DNA from: an uncultured Massilia sp.
GTDB lineage: Bacteria; Pseudomonadota; Gammaproteobacteria; Burkholderiales; Burkholderiaceae
NCBI GenBank assembly: GCA_946886065.1
Contig: CAMPHU010000023.1
Span: 1 to 33,328 of the forward strand
Length of the DNA stretch: 33,328 bases
Direction of reading: 5' to 3'
Shown: positions 14,968-22,793 of the stretch, in pieces
How the letters are laid out: each line of letters begins with the position of its first letter
How positions within the stretch are numbered: the stretch's first letter is position 1
Notes under the pieces: generated by a model
Told to the model about the DNA's origin: nothing
What the model saw: the letters and a program-made list of their open reading frames with translations, nothing else
Database searches by the model: none
Position numbers and translations under genes: made by a program

Positions 14968-16368
14968 ATGAGCACGAGACACCCCCTTTCCCCTTTCGGC
15001 CCGGTCGACGCGGTCATCGCCCCCCTGCGCGAGCGCTTCGGCGACCGGGTCAGCGTCGCCCAGGCGGTGCGCGACCAGCATGCGCGCGGCGAAGGCCTGG
15101 CGACCAGCCTGCCCCCTGACGTCGTGGTCTGGCCGCTCGACAAGCACGAGGTCTGCGCCATCCTGGCCCTGTGCAACCAGCAGCGGGTCCCGGTCATCGC
15201 CTTTGGCGCCGGCAGCTCGCTCGAAGGCCATGTCAGCGCGCCCTACGGCGGGGTGTGCATCGACATGTCGCGCATGGACGCGGTGGTCGCGGTCAATCCC
15301 GAGGACAGCGACTGCGTGGTCCAGCCGGGCATCACACGCGAGGCCCTGAACGGCTACCTGAAAGGCACCGGCCTGTTCTTCCCGGTCGATCCGGGCGCCA
15401 ACGCCACCATCGGCGGCATGGTCTCGACCCGCGCCTCCGGCACCACCACCCTGCGCTACGGTTCGATGGCCCACAACGTCCAGTGCCTGGAAGTGGCGCT
15501 GGCCGACGGCCGCCTGGTGAAGCTGGGCACGCGGGCGCGCAAGTCCTCGGCCGGCTACGACCTGGTGCACCTGCTGACCGGCTCGGAAGGCACGCTCGGC
15601 GTCATCACCGAAATCACCCTGCGCCTGCATCCGCTGCCGGCGGAAGTGGCGGCCGCCAGCTGCGCCTTCCCGACCCTGGCCGCGGCGGTGGACGCCGTCA
15701 CCGAACTCTCGATGTCGGGCGTGCCTTTCGCCCGCATCGAATTCCTGGACGAGCACCAGGTCCGCGCCTGCAACCTGCACTCGAACCTCGGGCTGGCGGA
15801 GTCGCCCACCCTGTTCCTGGAATTCCACGGCACCCCGCTGGCGGTCCAGGAGCAGGCCGAGCTGGCGCAGGAAGTCGCGGCCAGCCACGGCGGCACCAAT
15901 TTCGAATGGGCGACCCGCCCGGAAGACCGTTCGCGCCTGTGGCATGCGCGCCACCTGGCCTACTTCGCCGCGCTGGCCCTGCGTCCGGGCTGCGTGAGCG
16001 TGGTCGCCGACATCTGCGTGCCGATGTCGGCCCTGGCCGAGAACGTGGCCGAGGCGCGCGCCCAGATCGACGCCGAAGGCCTGGTGGCGCCCATCCTCGG
16101 CCACGTCGGCGACGGCAACTTCCACGTGCTGTTCATGCCCATGCCGGACCAGCCGGAAGAGCATGCGGCCGTGGAGCGCGTCTACGCGGCCATGGTAGAC
16201 CGCGCGCTGGCCTCCGGCGGCACCTGCACCGGCGAACACGGCATCGGCATGGGCAAGAAAGCCAAGCTGCTGCTGGAATACGGCGGCGAGGTCATCGGGC
16301 TTATGCGCTCGATCAAGCAGTCCTGGGATCCGCATTCCATCCTCAATCCGGGAAAAATCTTCGGCTGA
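14968..16368 (+). CDS. FAD-linked 2-hydroxyacid oxidase (D-lactate dehydrogenase/GlcD-like)
   Basis: A 466-aa flavoprotein of the vanillyl-alcohol-oxidase superfamily, similar to cytochrome-linked D-lactate dehydrogenase and glycolate oxidase GlcD, which oxidise a D-2-hydroxyacid to the 2-oxoacid. The N-terminal PCMH FAD-binding domain covers about residues 47-225 (FGAGSSLEGH, DPGANATIGGMVSTRASGT, HLLTGSEGTLGVITE). The C-terminal FAD-oxidase domain follows with GHVGDGNFH and GEHGIGMGKK, histidine motifs in the active site, and the usual end NPGKIFG. Length is normal. ATG 14968 has GGACGGAGA directly before it. First gene behind a strong promoter and palindrome; the TonB receptor gene follows after 69 bp. 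Lactate, phenyllactate, 2-hydroxyglutarate and glycolate are all possible substrates. Confidence 0.9.
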   Translation: MSTRHPLSPFGPVDAVIAPLRERFGDRVSVAQAVRDQHARGEGLATSLPPDVVVWPLDKHEVCAILALCNQQRVPVIAFGAGSSLEGHVSAPYGGVCIDMSRMDAVVAVNPEDSDCVVQPGITREALNGYLKGTGLFFPVDPGANATIGGMVSTRASGTTTLRYGSMAHNVQCLEVALADGRLVKLGTRARKSSAGYDLVHLLTGSEGTLGVITEITLRLHPLPAEVAAASCAFPTLAAAVDAVTELSMSGVPFARIEFLDEHQVRACNLHSNLGLAESPTLFLEFHGTPLAVQEQAELAQEVAASHGGTNFEWATRPEDRSRLWHARHLAYFAALALRPGCVSVVADICVPMSALAENVAEARAQIDAEGLVAPILGHVGDGNFHVLFMPMPDQPEEHAAVERVYAAMVDRALASGGTCTGEHGIGMGKKAKLLLEYGGEVIGLMRSIKQSWDPHSILNPGKIFG

Positions 16369-16385
16369 ACCTTGGCCCGCAACCC

Positions 16386-16414
16386 TTGCATCACCGGTAG
16401 TAAAAAAATATATA
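16386..16414 (+). promoter_or_regulatory. Possible internal promoter before the TonB receptor gene
   Basis: TTGCAT (16386-16391), a 17-bp spacer and TATATA (16409-16414) lie in an unusually A/T-rich patch, with an overlapping TATAAA at 16411. The receptor may thus also be transcribed independently of the oxidase gene. Confidence 0.45.
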
Positions 16415-16437
16415 AATCCATAAAAACTGGAGACATC

Positions 16438-18654
16438 ATGCACCACGCACCGCGCTTCGCCCGTACCGCCACCGCCACGGCGGTTTCGCTCCTCTGCAGC
16501 TTCGCCGCCCTGCCCGCCTTTGCCCAGCAACAGGCCGGCAACGAGGACGGCATCGACAAGGTGATCGTCACCGCGCAGAAGCGCGAACAGGCGGCGATCG
16601 ACGTTCCCGCCTCGGTCACCTCGGTCAACACCGAGCAGCTGGCCAAGGACGGCAAGGTCCGCCTGGAAGACTACGTGGCGCAGGTGCCGGGCATGTCGCT
16701 GTCCTCCTTCCGCCAGGGCTTCACCCAGGTGGCGCTGCGCGGCATCACCACCGGCGTCAACCAGACCGCATCGACCACCGCCTTCTACATCGACGAGGCG
16801 CCGATCGGCTCGGTCAACGCCTATGCCGCCGGCAGCGCAGTGACGCCCGATATCGACCCGGCCGACCTGCAGCGCGTGGAGATCCTCAAGGGCCCGCAGG
16901 GCACGCTGTACGGCGCCGGCGCGATGGGCGGCCTGGTGCGCTATGTGACCTCGGCGCCGGACTTCCGCAAGCTGCGCGGCAGCGTCACCCTGGGCGGCAA
17001 CACGGTCAAGGACGGCGGCAACGGCAAGACCGGCCGCTTCTCGCTCAACGTGCCGATCGGCGACCGCAGCATGGCGCTGCGCGTCTCGGGCTTCAGCCGC
17101 ACGGATGCCGGTTACATCGACCGCACCGACGGACGCGAGGACGTGAACGAAGCCAAGGTCGAAGGCGGCCGCGTGGCCTTCAACTGGATCATCAATCCCG
17201 ACTGGAAGCTGAGCGCCTTCGCGCTGACCCAAAAGGTGAAATCGAAGGGCAACAGCCTGGTGGACGTCGACCCCGCGACGCAGCGCCCCCTGTACGGCGA
17301 GCTGACCCAGAAGCGCTTCGCCGAAGAGCTGTCCTCGGCCAGCCTGGACGTGGCCAACATCACCCTCAGCGGCCAGCTGGGCATCTTCGACGTCGTCTCT
17401 TCCACCACCGTGCAGGACGTCGACGCCTCGCAAGGCCTGGACGGCAGCTTCGGCTACGGCGTGGCCCTCGGCGCCGCCTTCCGCCTGCCGGACCTGGGCA
17501 TCCAGTACGCCCAGGGCACCACTACCCACCGCGTGTCGCAGGAACTGCGCCTGCGCTCGCAGGCCATGGACGACAAGCTCGAGTACGAGGGCGGCCTGTA
17601 CTACACCAAGGAAGACAACACCAACCGCATCCCGGGCTTCCGTCCGTTCTCCACCACCACCGGCCAGGACTATCCGCTGCCGTCCATCGTCAAGGCCTCG
17701 ATCGACACCAGCTACAAGGAATACTCGCTGTTCGCCAACGCGACCTACGCCCTGAGCCCGGAATTCGACCTGATGGCCGGCATCCGCCACGGCAAGGACG
17801 ACCAGGTCTACAGCCAGGACTACAGCGGCCTGCTGGTGGGCGCGACGCCGGTGATCATCGACTCCGGCTCGTCCGAGAGCAAGACCACCTACCTGGCCAG
17901 CGCCCGCTACAAGCCTTCCGCCACCGACGCCCTGTATGGCCGCGTGGCCACCGGCTTCCGCCCGGGCGGCCCGAACGCGGTGCCTCCGACCTCGGCCGCG
18001 CCGGCGCCGCAGACCTTCCAGCCCGACTCGCTGACCAGCTACGAGATCGGCTACAAGTCGGTAATCGACGACGGCCGCATCTCGCTCGAGGCGGCCCTGT
18101 TCAGCACCAAGTGGAAGGACATCCAGATCCAGACCAGCGCGGCCGGTTTCAACTTCATCGTCAACGGCGGCGCCGCCACCAGCCGCGGCGCCGAGCTGGC
18201 GGTGTCCTGGTTCCCGCTGGCCGGCCTGTCGCTGCGCGCCGCCGCCGGCTACACCGACGCCAAGCTGAGCGAGAACGCGCCGGCCGCCGGCGGCCTGGAC
18301 GGCGACCGCCTGCCCTTCGTGCCGAAGATGACCGGTTCGCTCGGCGCCAACTACCGCTGGCCGCTCGCAGCCGGCTGGAGCGCCTACGCCGGCGGCACCG
18401 TCAACTACACCGGCGAGCGCCGCTCCGATTTCAGCCAGCGCGCGGCGAAGGACGTGGATGCCTACACCACCGTCAACCTGAACGGCGGCATCGAGAACGG
18501 CAACTGGCGCCTGGCCTTCTACGCCAAGAACCTGGGCAACAGCGATGGCGTCACCTTCCTCAAGTCGCAGAGCCTGACGCCGGCCGGCAGCCCCTTCGGC
18601 GCCAGCGTGATCGCGCCGCGCACCGTCGGCGCCGACCTGACCTACCGCTTCTGA
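16438..18654 (+). CDS. TonB-dependent outer-membrane receptor of a catabolic cluster
   Basis: A 738-aa TonB-dependent receptor. A Sec signal peptide ends at AFA (residue 29). The TonB box region is DKVIVTAQKR, and the plug carries VEILKGPQGTLYGAGAMGG. The barrel ends with the terminal aromatic DLTYRF. It belongs to the broad class found in sphingomonads and related bacteria that import organic nutrients as well as iron chelates. No Fur-like site is seen upstream and the neighbours are catabolic genes, so the cargo is more likely an organic compound than a siderophore. ATG 16438 has GGAG six to seven bases upstream. The downstream alpha/beta hydrolase begins within 10 bp of its stop, so they are co-transcribed and probably translationally coupled. 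Confidence 0.92.
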   Translation: MHHAPRFARTATATAVSLLCSFAALPAFAQQQAGNEDGIDKVIVTAQKREQAAIDVPASVTSVNTEQLAKDGKVRLEDYVAQVPGMSLSSFRQGFTQVALRGITTGVNQTASTTAFYIDEAPIGSVNAYAAGSAVTPDIDPADLQRVEILKGPQGTLYGAGAMGGLVRYVTSAPDFRKLRGSVTLGGNTVKDGGNGKTGRFSLNVPIGDRSMALRVSGFSRTDAGYIDRTDGREDVNEAKVEGGRVAFNWIINPDWKLSAFALTQKVKSKGNSLVDVDPATQRPLYGELTQKRFAEELSSASLDVANITLSGQLGIFDVVSSTTVQDVDASQGLDGSFGYGVALGAAFRLPDLGIQYAQGTTTHRVSQELRLRSQAMDDKLEYEGGLYYTKEDNTNRIPGFRPFSTTTGQDYPLPSIVKASIDTSYKEYSLFANATYALSPEFDLMAGIRHGKDDQVYSQDYSGLLVGATPVIIDSGSSESKTTYLASARYKPSATDALYGRVATGFRPGGPNAVPPTSAAPAPQTFQPDSLTSYEIGYKSVIDDGRISLEAALFSTKWKDIQIQTSAAGFNFIVNGGAATSRGAELAVSWFPLAGLSLRAAAGYTDAKLSENAPAAGGLDGDRLPFVPKMTGSLGANYRWPLAAGWSAYAGGTVNYTGERRSDFSQRAAKDVDAYTTVNLNGGIENGNWRLAFYAKNLGNSDGVTFLKSQSLTPAGSPFGASVIAPRTVGADLTYRF

Positions 18655-18663
18655 GGCATGACG

Positions 18664-19740
18664 ATGTCCGACCTCCCCATCCTTCATTACCACGCCGGCC
18701 CGGACTTCACCCTGGCCAGCGGCGAGCTGCTGGCCGCGCCGCTGACGGCCTACCGCAGCATGGGCAGGCTCAACGCCGAGGGCACGAACGCGGTGCTGGT
18801 CCTGCATGGCTATACCACCGGGCCCACGATGCTCGACCCCGACGCCAACGTCGCCGAGGGTTCGTGGAGCGAACTGGTGGGGCCGGGCAAGCCGATCGAC
18901 ACCGACCGCTGGTTCGTGGTGTGCCCCAACATGCTCGGTTCCTGCTACGGCTCGACCGGGCCGGCCAGCCTCGATCCCGCCACCGGCCAGCCCTACGGTC
19001 CCGCCTTCCCGGACCTGGCCCTGGCCGACATCGTCGGGGTGCAGAAGCAGCTGCTCGACGCGCTCGGCGTCAAGCGCCTGGCGGCGGTAACCGGTCCCTC
19101 GTTCGGCTCCTACCAGGCCTTCCAGTGGGCGGTGAGCCATCCGGACATGGTGGAGCGGGTGGTCGCCGCCGTCGGCGCGCCCTACCACCCCGCGCCTCCG
19201 GGCGCGGCCCGGGCCATCCTTGACGGGCTGGCGCGCGATCCGGGCTGGGATGCCTGGTGCGCGGGCGACCGCGATGCGCTGTTCGGCAGGCTGGTGGCCA
19301 TGCGCACCGACACCCTGGAACGCTACGGGGTCGACGCCGAGCTGGCGCCGCGCTTCCCCGACCGGGCGGAGCGCGCGCAGGAGATCGACCGCCTCGCGCG
19401 CGAATGGGCCGGCGCCTTCGACCCGATGTCGCTCGTGGTGCTGATGCGCGCCGCCGAAAGCTTCGACCTGCGCGGCCGGCTCGGCGCCATCCGCGCGCCG
19501 GTGCTGTATGTGCTGTCGCGCACCGACCCGGTGTTCTCGCCCCAGCTGGCGGCCAGGGTGGCGCAGCTGCCCGGCACGGGCGGCTGGTCGTATGTGGAAC
19601 TCGACAGCGACAAGGGGCACTTCGCCTCCGGCGCCGACGCGGCGCTGTGGGCGGAGGACCTGCGGCGCTTCATGAATACCGAACCCGCGGACTGGGCGCC
19701 GCTGGGATTCAAGCAAAGAGACAAAGAGGTGGCGGCATGA
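18664..19740 (+). CDS. MetX-like alpha/beta hydrolase (homoserine O-acyltransferase superfamily)
   Basis: A 358-aa alpha/beta-fold protein of the homoserine O-acetyltransferase (MetX) superfamily. The N-terminal LTAYRSMGRLNAEGTNAVLV and HGYTTG segments match the family. The nucleophile elbow is GPSFGSYQ with Ser146, where true MetX has GGSMGGMQ, and the acid and histidine are probably in SRTDPVF and DKGHF. The altered elbow and catabolic setting suggest a hydrolase or acyltransferase of the pathway rather than methionine synthesis. ATG 18664 is chosen because the GAGG overlapping the upstream stop is seven bases away; ATG 18658 would be only one base from it. Its stop overlaps the MFS start (ATGA, 19737-19740), showing tight coupling. 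Confidence 0.87.
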   Translation: MSDLPILHYHAGPDFTLASGELLAAPLTAYRSMGRLNAEGTNAVLVLHGYTTGPTMLDPDANVAEGSWSELVGPGKPIDTDRWFVVCPNMLGSCYGSTGPASLDPATGQPYGPAFPDLALADIVGVQKQLLDALGVKRLAAVTGPSFGSYQAFQWAVSHPDMVERVVAAVGAPYHPAPPGAARAILDGLARDPGWDAWCAGDRDALFGRLVAMRTDTLERYGVDAELAPRFPDRAERAQEIDRLAREWAGAFDPMSLVVLMRAAESFDLRGRLGAIRAPVLYVLSRTDPVFSPQLAARVAQLPGTGGWSYVELDSDKGHFASGADAALWAEDLRRFMNTEPADWAPLGFKQRDKEVAA

Positions 19741-21047
19741 AGACAGAAACGATGGACGCCGGCGTGCTGCCGGCAAGCCAGGCGGCAGCGGCCGCGGCGC
19801 CGAAGCAGTTCAGCGACGCCTACCGCACCTACGTGCTGGTAGCGCTGGCGGTGGTGGGCTTCATGTGCTCGGTCGACAAGGTGGTCATTTCCATGTTCAT
19901 GGAGCCGATCAAGAAGGAATTCCTGCTCAGCGACACCCAGCTCGGCCTGATGACCGGCCTGGCATTCGCCCTGCTGGGCGGCGTGGTGTCGATTCCGCTG
20001 GCGCGCATGGCCGACCGCGGCAACCGCAAGCGCATCATCTTCCTGAGCTTTGTCGCCTGGACCCTGATGACCGGCCTGTCGGGCATGGCGACCAGCTTCG
20101 CCTTCCTGCTGGCGGCGCGCATCGGCGTGGGCGTGGGCGAAGCCGGCTGCGTGCCGGCCAGCCACTCGATGCTGGGCGACTACTACCCGCGCGAGCTGCG
20201 CGGCCGCGCCTACGGCGCGCACTTCTCCGGCGTCTACCTGGGCATGCTCGGCGGGATGCTGGGCGGCGGCATCCTGGTGCAGACGGTCGGCTGGCGCATG
20301 GGCTTCGTCATCCTCGGCATCGCCGGCCTGGTGATGGCGCTGGTCTTCCACTTCACGGTGCGCGAACCGCTGCGCGTGGACCAGCCGCCGCCGGCAAGCC
20401 TGGGCGCCAGCATCTGGACCCAGCTGGGCGACCTGCGCTGCTTCTTCATGCTGGTGTTCGCCTTCGCCTTCGTCGGCCTGGCCGGCGCCGTGGCGGCCTG
20501 GCTGCCCAGCTATTTCGAACGCGCCTTCGCCATGAGCCCGATGGCCATCGGCCTGGGGCTGGGCCTGTGCATCGGCCTGGCGAGCGGCATCGGCGCCCTG
20601 CTCGGCGGCCAGCTGACGGTGAAGTACGCCAAAGGCTCGCGCACCTGGGGCGCGCGCTACTCCGCCTGGGTAAGCTGGGGCGTGCTGGTCACCCTGATTG
20701 CCAGTTTCTACGCGCCGCATCCCCTGGTCGCGATGGTGCTGCTGTTCGTGACCTTCCTGGTGGCCGGCACCCTGGCCGGACCGGTGTTCGGCACCGTGCA
20801 GGACCTGGTGGCGCCGCAGGCGCGCGCCACCGCGGTGGCCATCATCGGCGTGGTGGGCGTGGTTATCGGCCAGGGCATGGGGCCCCTGCTGGTGGGAATG
20901 CTGAGCGACGCGCTCAACACCGGCGCCAATGTCGACGGGCTGCGCCTGTCGATGACCCTGATCGCGCTGATCAACGTGTTCACCGGCCTGTTCTTCTGGC
21001 TGCTGGCGCGCCGCATTGCGCGGGTCTACCCGAGCCCCGCGGTTTGA
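19737..21047 (+). CDS. Spinster-like MFS transporter
   Basis: A 436-aa major facilitator carrier with about 12 predicted membrane helices. The N-terminal half has the spinster-like sequence FMCSVDKVVISMFMEPIKKEF and the loop 2-3 motif RMADRGNRKR; GEAGCVPASHSMLGDYYP in helices 4-5 is also typical of this group. It should move an organic anion or hydrophobic small molecule across the inner membrane. With the receptor two genes upstream it could give a full two-membrane import route; export of a product is the alternative. ATG 19737 overlaps the preceding stop by 4 bp and has GAGGTGG upstream. A longer reading starting before this ATG is out of context and rejected. Confidence 0.92.
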   Translation: MKTETMDAGVLPASQAAAAAAPKQFSDAYRTYVLVALAVVGFMCSVDKVVISMFMEPIKKEFLLSDTQLGLMTGLAFALLGGVVSIPLARMADRGNRKRIIFLSFVAWTLMTGLSGMATSFAFLLAARIGVGVGEAGCVPASHSMLGDYYPRELRGRAYGAHFSGVYLGMLGGMLGGGILVQTVGWRMGFVILGIAGLVMALVFHFTVREPLRVDQPPPASLGASIWTQLGDLRCFFMLVFAFAFVGLAGAVAAWLPSYFERAFAMSPMAIGLGLGLCIGLASGIGALLGGQLTVKYAKGSRTWGARYSAWVSWGVLVTLIASFYAPHPLVAMVLLFVTFLVAGTLAGPVFGTVQDLVAPQARATAVAIIGVVGVVIGQGMGPLLVGMLSDALNTGANVDGLRLSMTLIALINVFTGLFFWLLARRIARVYPSPAV

Positions 21048-21072
21048 CAGCGGTTTCCAGAAAAGTTAGTCT
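21042..21072 (+). promoter_or_regulatory. Possible promoter for a leaderless gntR transcript
   Basis: TTGACA (21044-21049), an exact 17-bp spacer and TAGTCT (21067-21072) put the predicted transcript start at or next to the regulator's ATG (21079). GTTTGACAG (21042-21050) is identical to nine bases at the oxidase promoter (14899-14907). The -10 match is weak. Confidence 0.4.
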
Positions 21073-21078
21073 GCATCG

Positions 21079-21834
21079 ATGAACCAGATCGCCCCCCTTC
21101 CCTCGCTCGAACGTCCCACCTTGTCCGCCCAGGTGGCGCGCCACCTGCTTGCGCTGGTCAACCGCGAGCAGCTGCGGCCGGGCGACACGGTGCCGAGCGA
21201 AGTCCAGATCGGCCTCGAGCTGAAGGTCAGCCGCGGCAGCGTGCGCGAAGCCTACCGCACCCTGGCCGCCCTTGGGATCCTCGAGATCGAGGGCGGGCGC
21301 AAGCCGCGCCTGAAGGCCATCGATCCGCACGTACTGGCCCAGGTCTTCGACTACGCCCTGACCACCGCCCAGGTGAGCGTGGCCCACGTGATCGAAACCC
21401 GCCGCGCCATCGAACTGCAGACCGCCCAGCTGGCGGCGCGCTACGCCACGCCCGAGCAGCGTCGCCAGCTGCGCGAGCTGGTGGCGGAGATGCGCTCGGC
21501 CGGCTCCGACCACGCGCGCCGGGTCGCCTGCGACACGGCCATCCATACCGTGATCGCGGAAGCGAGCGGCAATCCGCTCAACAGCATCCTGCTGGCGGCC
21601 CTGCGCACGCCGGTGGAAGCGTCCTCGCGCATCCACTTCGACGACCGCCGCAGCGAAGCCGAGCTGGCGCGCGTGATCGACGCCCACGAGGCCGTGGTCG
21701 ACAAGATCTGCTCGGGGGACGCGATGGGCGCGGTGACGGCCATGTCCTACCACTTCGACATCTCGATCGTGCACGTCACGCGGCGCGAGTCCGCCGTGGC
21801 GGACGAAGAACAGCCGCGCGCCGCAGCCGGCTAA
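21079..21834 (+). CDS. GntR/FadR-family transcriptional regulator with FCD domain
   Basis: A 251-aa regulator. The N-terminal winged helix covers about residues 14-80 (LRPGDTVPSEVQIGLELKVSRG, then VREAYRTLAALGILE), the GntR signature. The C-terminal all-helical FCD domain has the usual spaced residues for a metal and carboxylate ligand (IETRRAIE, then CDTAIHTVIAEASGN and DAHEAVVDKI). FadR-type regulators of this kind typically sense small carboxylates such as lactate, glycolate or sugar acids, fitting control of the hydroxyacid oxidase cluster. No Shine-Dalgarno precedes ATG 21079; it lies 31 bp after the MFS stop. It is probably a local repressor acting at the 14.9-kb promoter. It overlaps the convergent cupin gene by 4 bp. 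Confidence 0.92.
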   Translation: MNQIAPLPSLERPTLSAQVARHLLALVNREQLRPGDTVPSEVQIGLELKVSRGSVREAYRTLAALGILEIEGGRKPRLKAIDPHVLAQVFDYALTTAQVSVAHVIETRRAIELQTAQLAARYATPEQRRQLRELVAEMRSAGSDHARRVACDTAIHTVIAEASGNPLNSILLAALRTPVEASSRIHFDDRRSEAELARVIDAHEAVVDKICSGDAMGAVTAMSYHFDISIVHVTRRESAVADEEQPRAAAG

Positions 21835-22760
21835 GGTGCGCCGCCCAGCGCCATCGGGATGGCGCGCGACCAGCGGTTGGAAGACAGCGAGAAACTGAGC
21901 GAACGCACCTGGTGGAACCACCCGGCCGGTACATACAGCATGTCGCCGGGATGAACCACGCATTCGACCAGCGCGGCCTGGCGCGCCAGCGGAAAACGCG
22001 CGAAGTCCGGGGCCTCCGGATCGAAGGGAGAACCGAACAGCAGCGCGTTCGCCTCGCGCGGGTACAGGAATTCGTCGTGGTGGGGCGGCGCCAGGAAGAT
22101 CCGCTTCGATCCCCAGACCTGGGCGAACAGGTTGTCGTCGTAGTCGGCGTGCAGCGGCGTCACCGTGCCCGCCGGCCCCATCCAGAAACGCGGCGGCCCC
22201 GGCTTCCTGAAATACGCGGGCCAATGGCAGAAACGGTTCAGTTCGCGCAACTCCAGGTTGCCCAGGTAGGGAGGCAGGCCCTCCGCGCCCTGCTCCACCA
22301 GGTCCAGGTACTCAAGCATGGACATGTCCCGCATGGCGCGGTCGGGTGCGAAGGCGGTGTTGACGTAGTCGCCGACGCGGGCGCGCACCGGCAGCGCGCT
22401 GAAGCGCTCGCGCAGGGTGTGCGGGCTCAGGCCGGCCAGCGGCCAACGGCCTACCACGCCATCGATCAGGAAAGGCAGGCCCCGGGCGGCCTGTTCCTGG
22501 AATGCGGCCGCCGCCGGCGCGCGCAGCCGCTCCAGCGCGGTGATCGAAGGCAGCTTGCGCGCCGTTTCCCGAATCGCCAGCCGCATCGCATCGATGGAGG
22601 TGACGCCCCTTACCTGCGCATCGCGGCGCTCGCGCGCCAGCCTGGCGGCGTCCGAATCCGCCGGCCTCGGCGGCAGCCTTGCCGGCCTGGTCTTGTCGGG
22701 CTCACCCGCCATCCTGTCGTCCTGGTCTGAAAATGCACGTGGGGCGACAGGATAGCGCAT
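21831..22760 (-). CDS. Cupin-like/JmjC-type Fe(II), 2-oxoglutarate hydroxylase candidate
   Basis: A 309-aa protein with a Cupin_8/JmjC-like domain in its C-terminal two thirds. Iron ligands of the HxD...H type are visible: His204 and Asp206 in LHADYDDN and His283 in PAGWFHQV, and a GDMLYVPAGWFH strand typical of the family. Related enzymes hydroxylate side chains of proteins or small molecules with Fe(II) and 2-oxoglutarate. The N-terminal 70 residues are basic and look disordered. ATG 22760 is preferred for the GGAGGA nine bases upstream; ATG 22712, with a weaker AGGA, is an alternative that removes 16 residues. It follows the MFS exporter gene by 33 bp on the same strand, probably in one transcript. 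The substrate is unknown. Confidence 0.87.
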   Translation of the reverse strand: MRYPVAPRAFSDQDDRMAGEPDKTRPARLPPRPADSDAARLARERRDAQVRGVTSIDAMRLAIRETARKLPSITALERLRAPAAAAFQEQAARGLPFLIDGVVGRWPLAGLSPHTLRERFSALPVRARVGDYVNTAFAPDRAMRDMSMLEYLDLVEQGAEGLPPYLGNLELRELNRFCHWPAYFRKPGPPRFWMGPAGTVTPLHADYDDNLFAQVWGSKRIFLAPPHHDEFLYPREANALLFGSPFDPEAPDFARFPLARQAALVECVVHPGDMLYVPAGWFHQVRSLSFSLSSNRWSRAIPMALGGAP

Positions 22761-22793
22761 GCGCGGCGATCCTCCAATGGCCTTGTGCGGACC

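Noticed and set aside
19257..19736. A long N-terminal extension of the spinster-like MFS protein
   Set aside because: This stretch is a different frame of the MetX-like hydrolase gene; the MFS ATG at 19737 has a ribosome site and the normal family start.
14938..19776. A 1612-codon open frame on the minus strand opposite the oxidase, receptor and hydrolase genes
   Set aside because: It is low-complexity (Ala/Gly/Arg/His/Gln-rich), has no family motifs, and mirrors plus-strand genes with clear signal peptides, motifs and ribosome sites. GC bias at third positions produces such frames.
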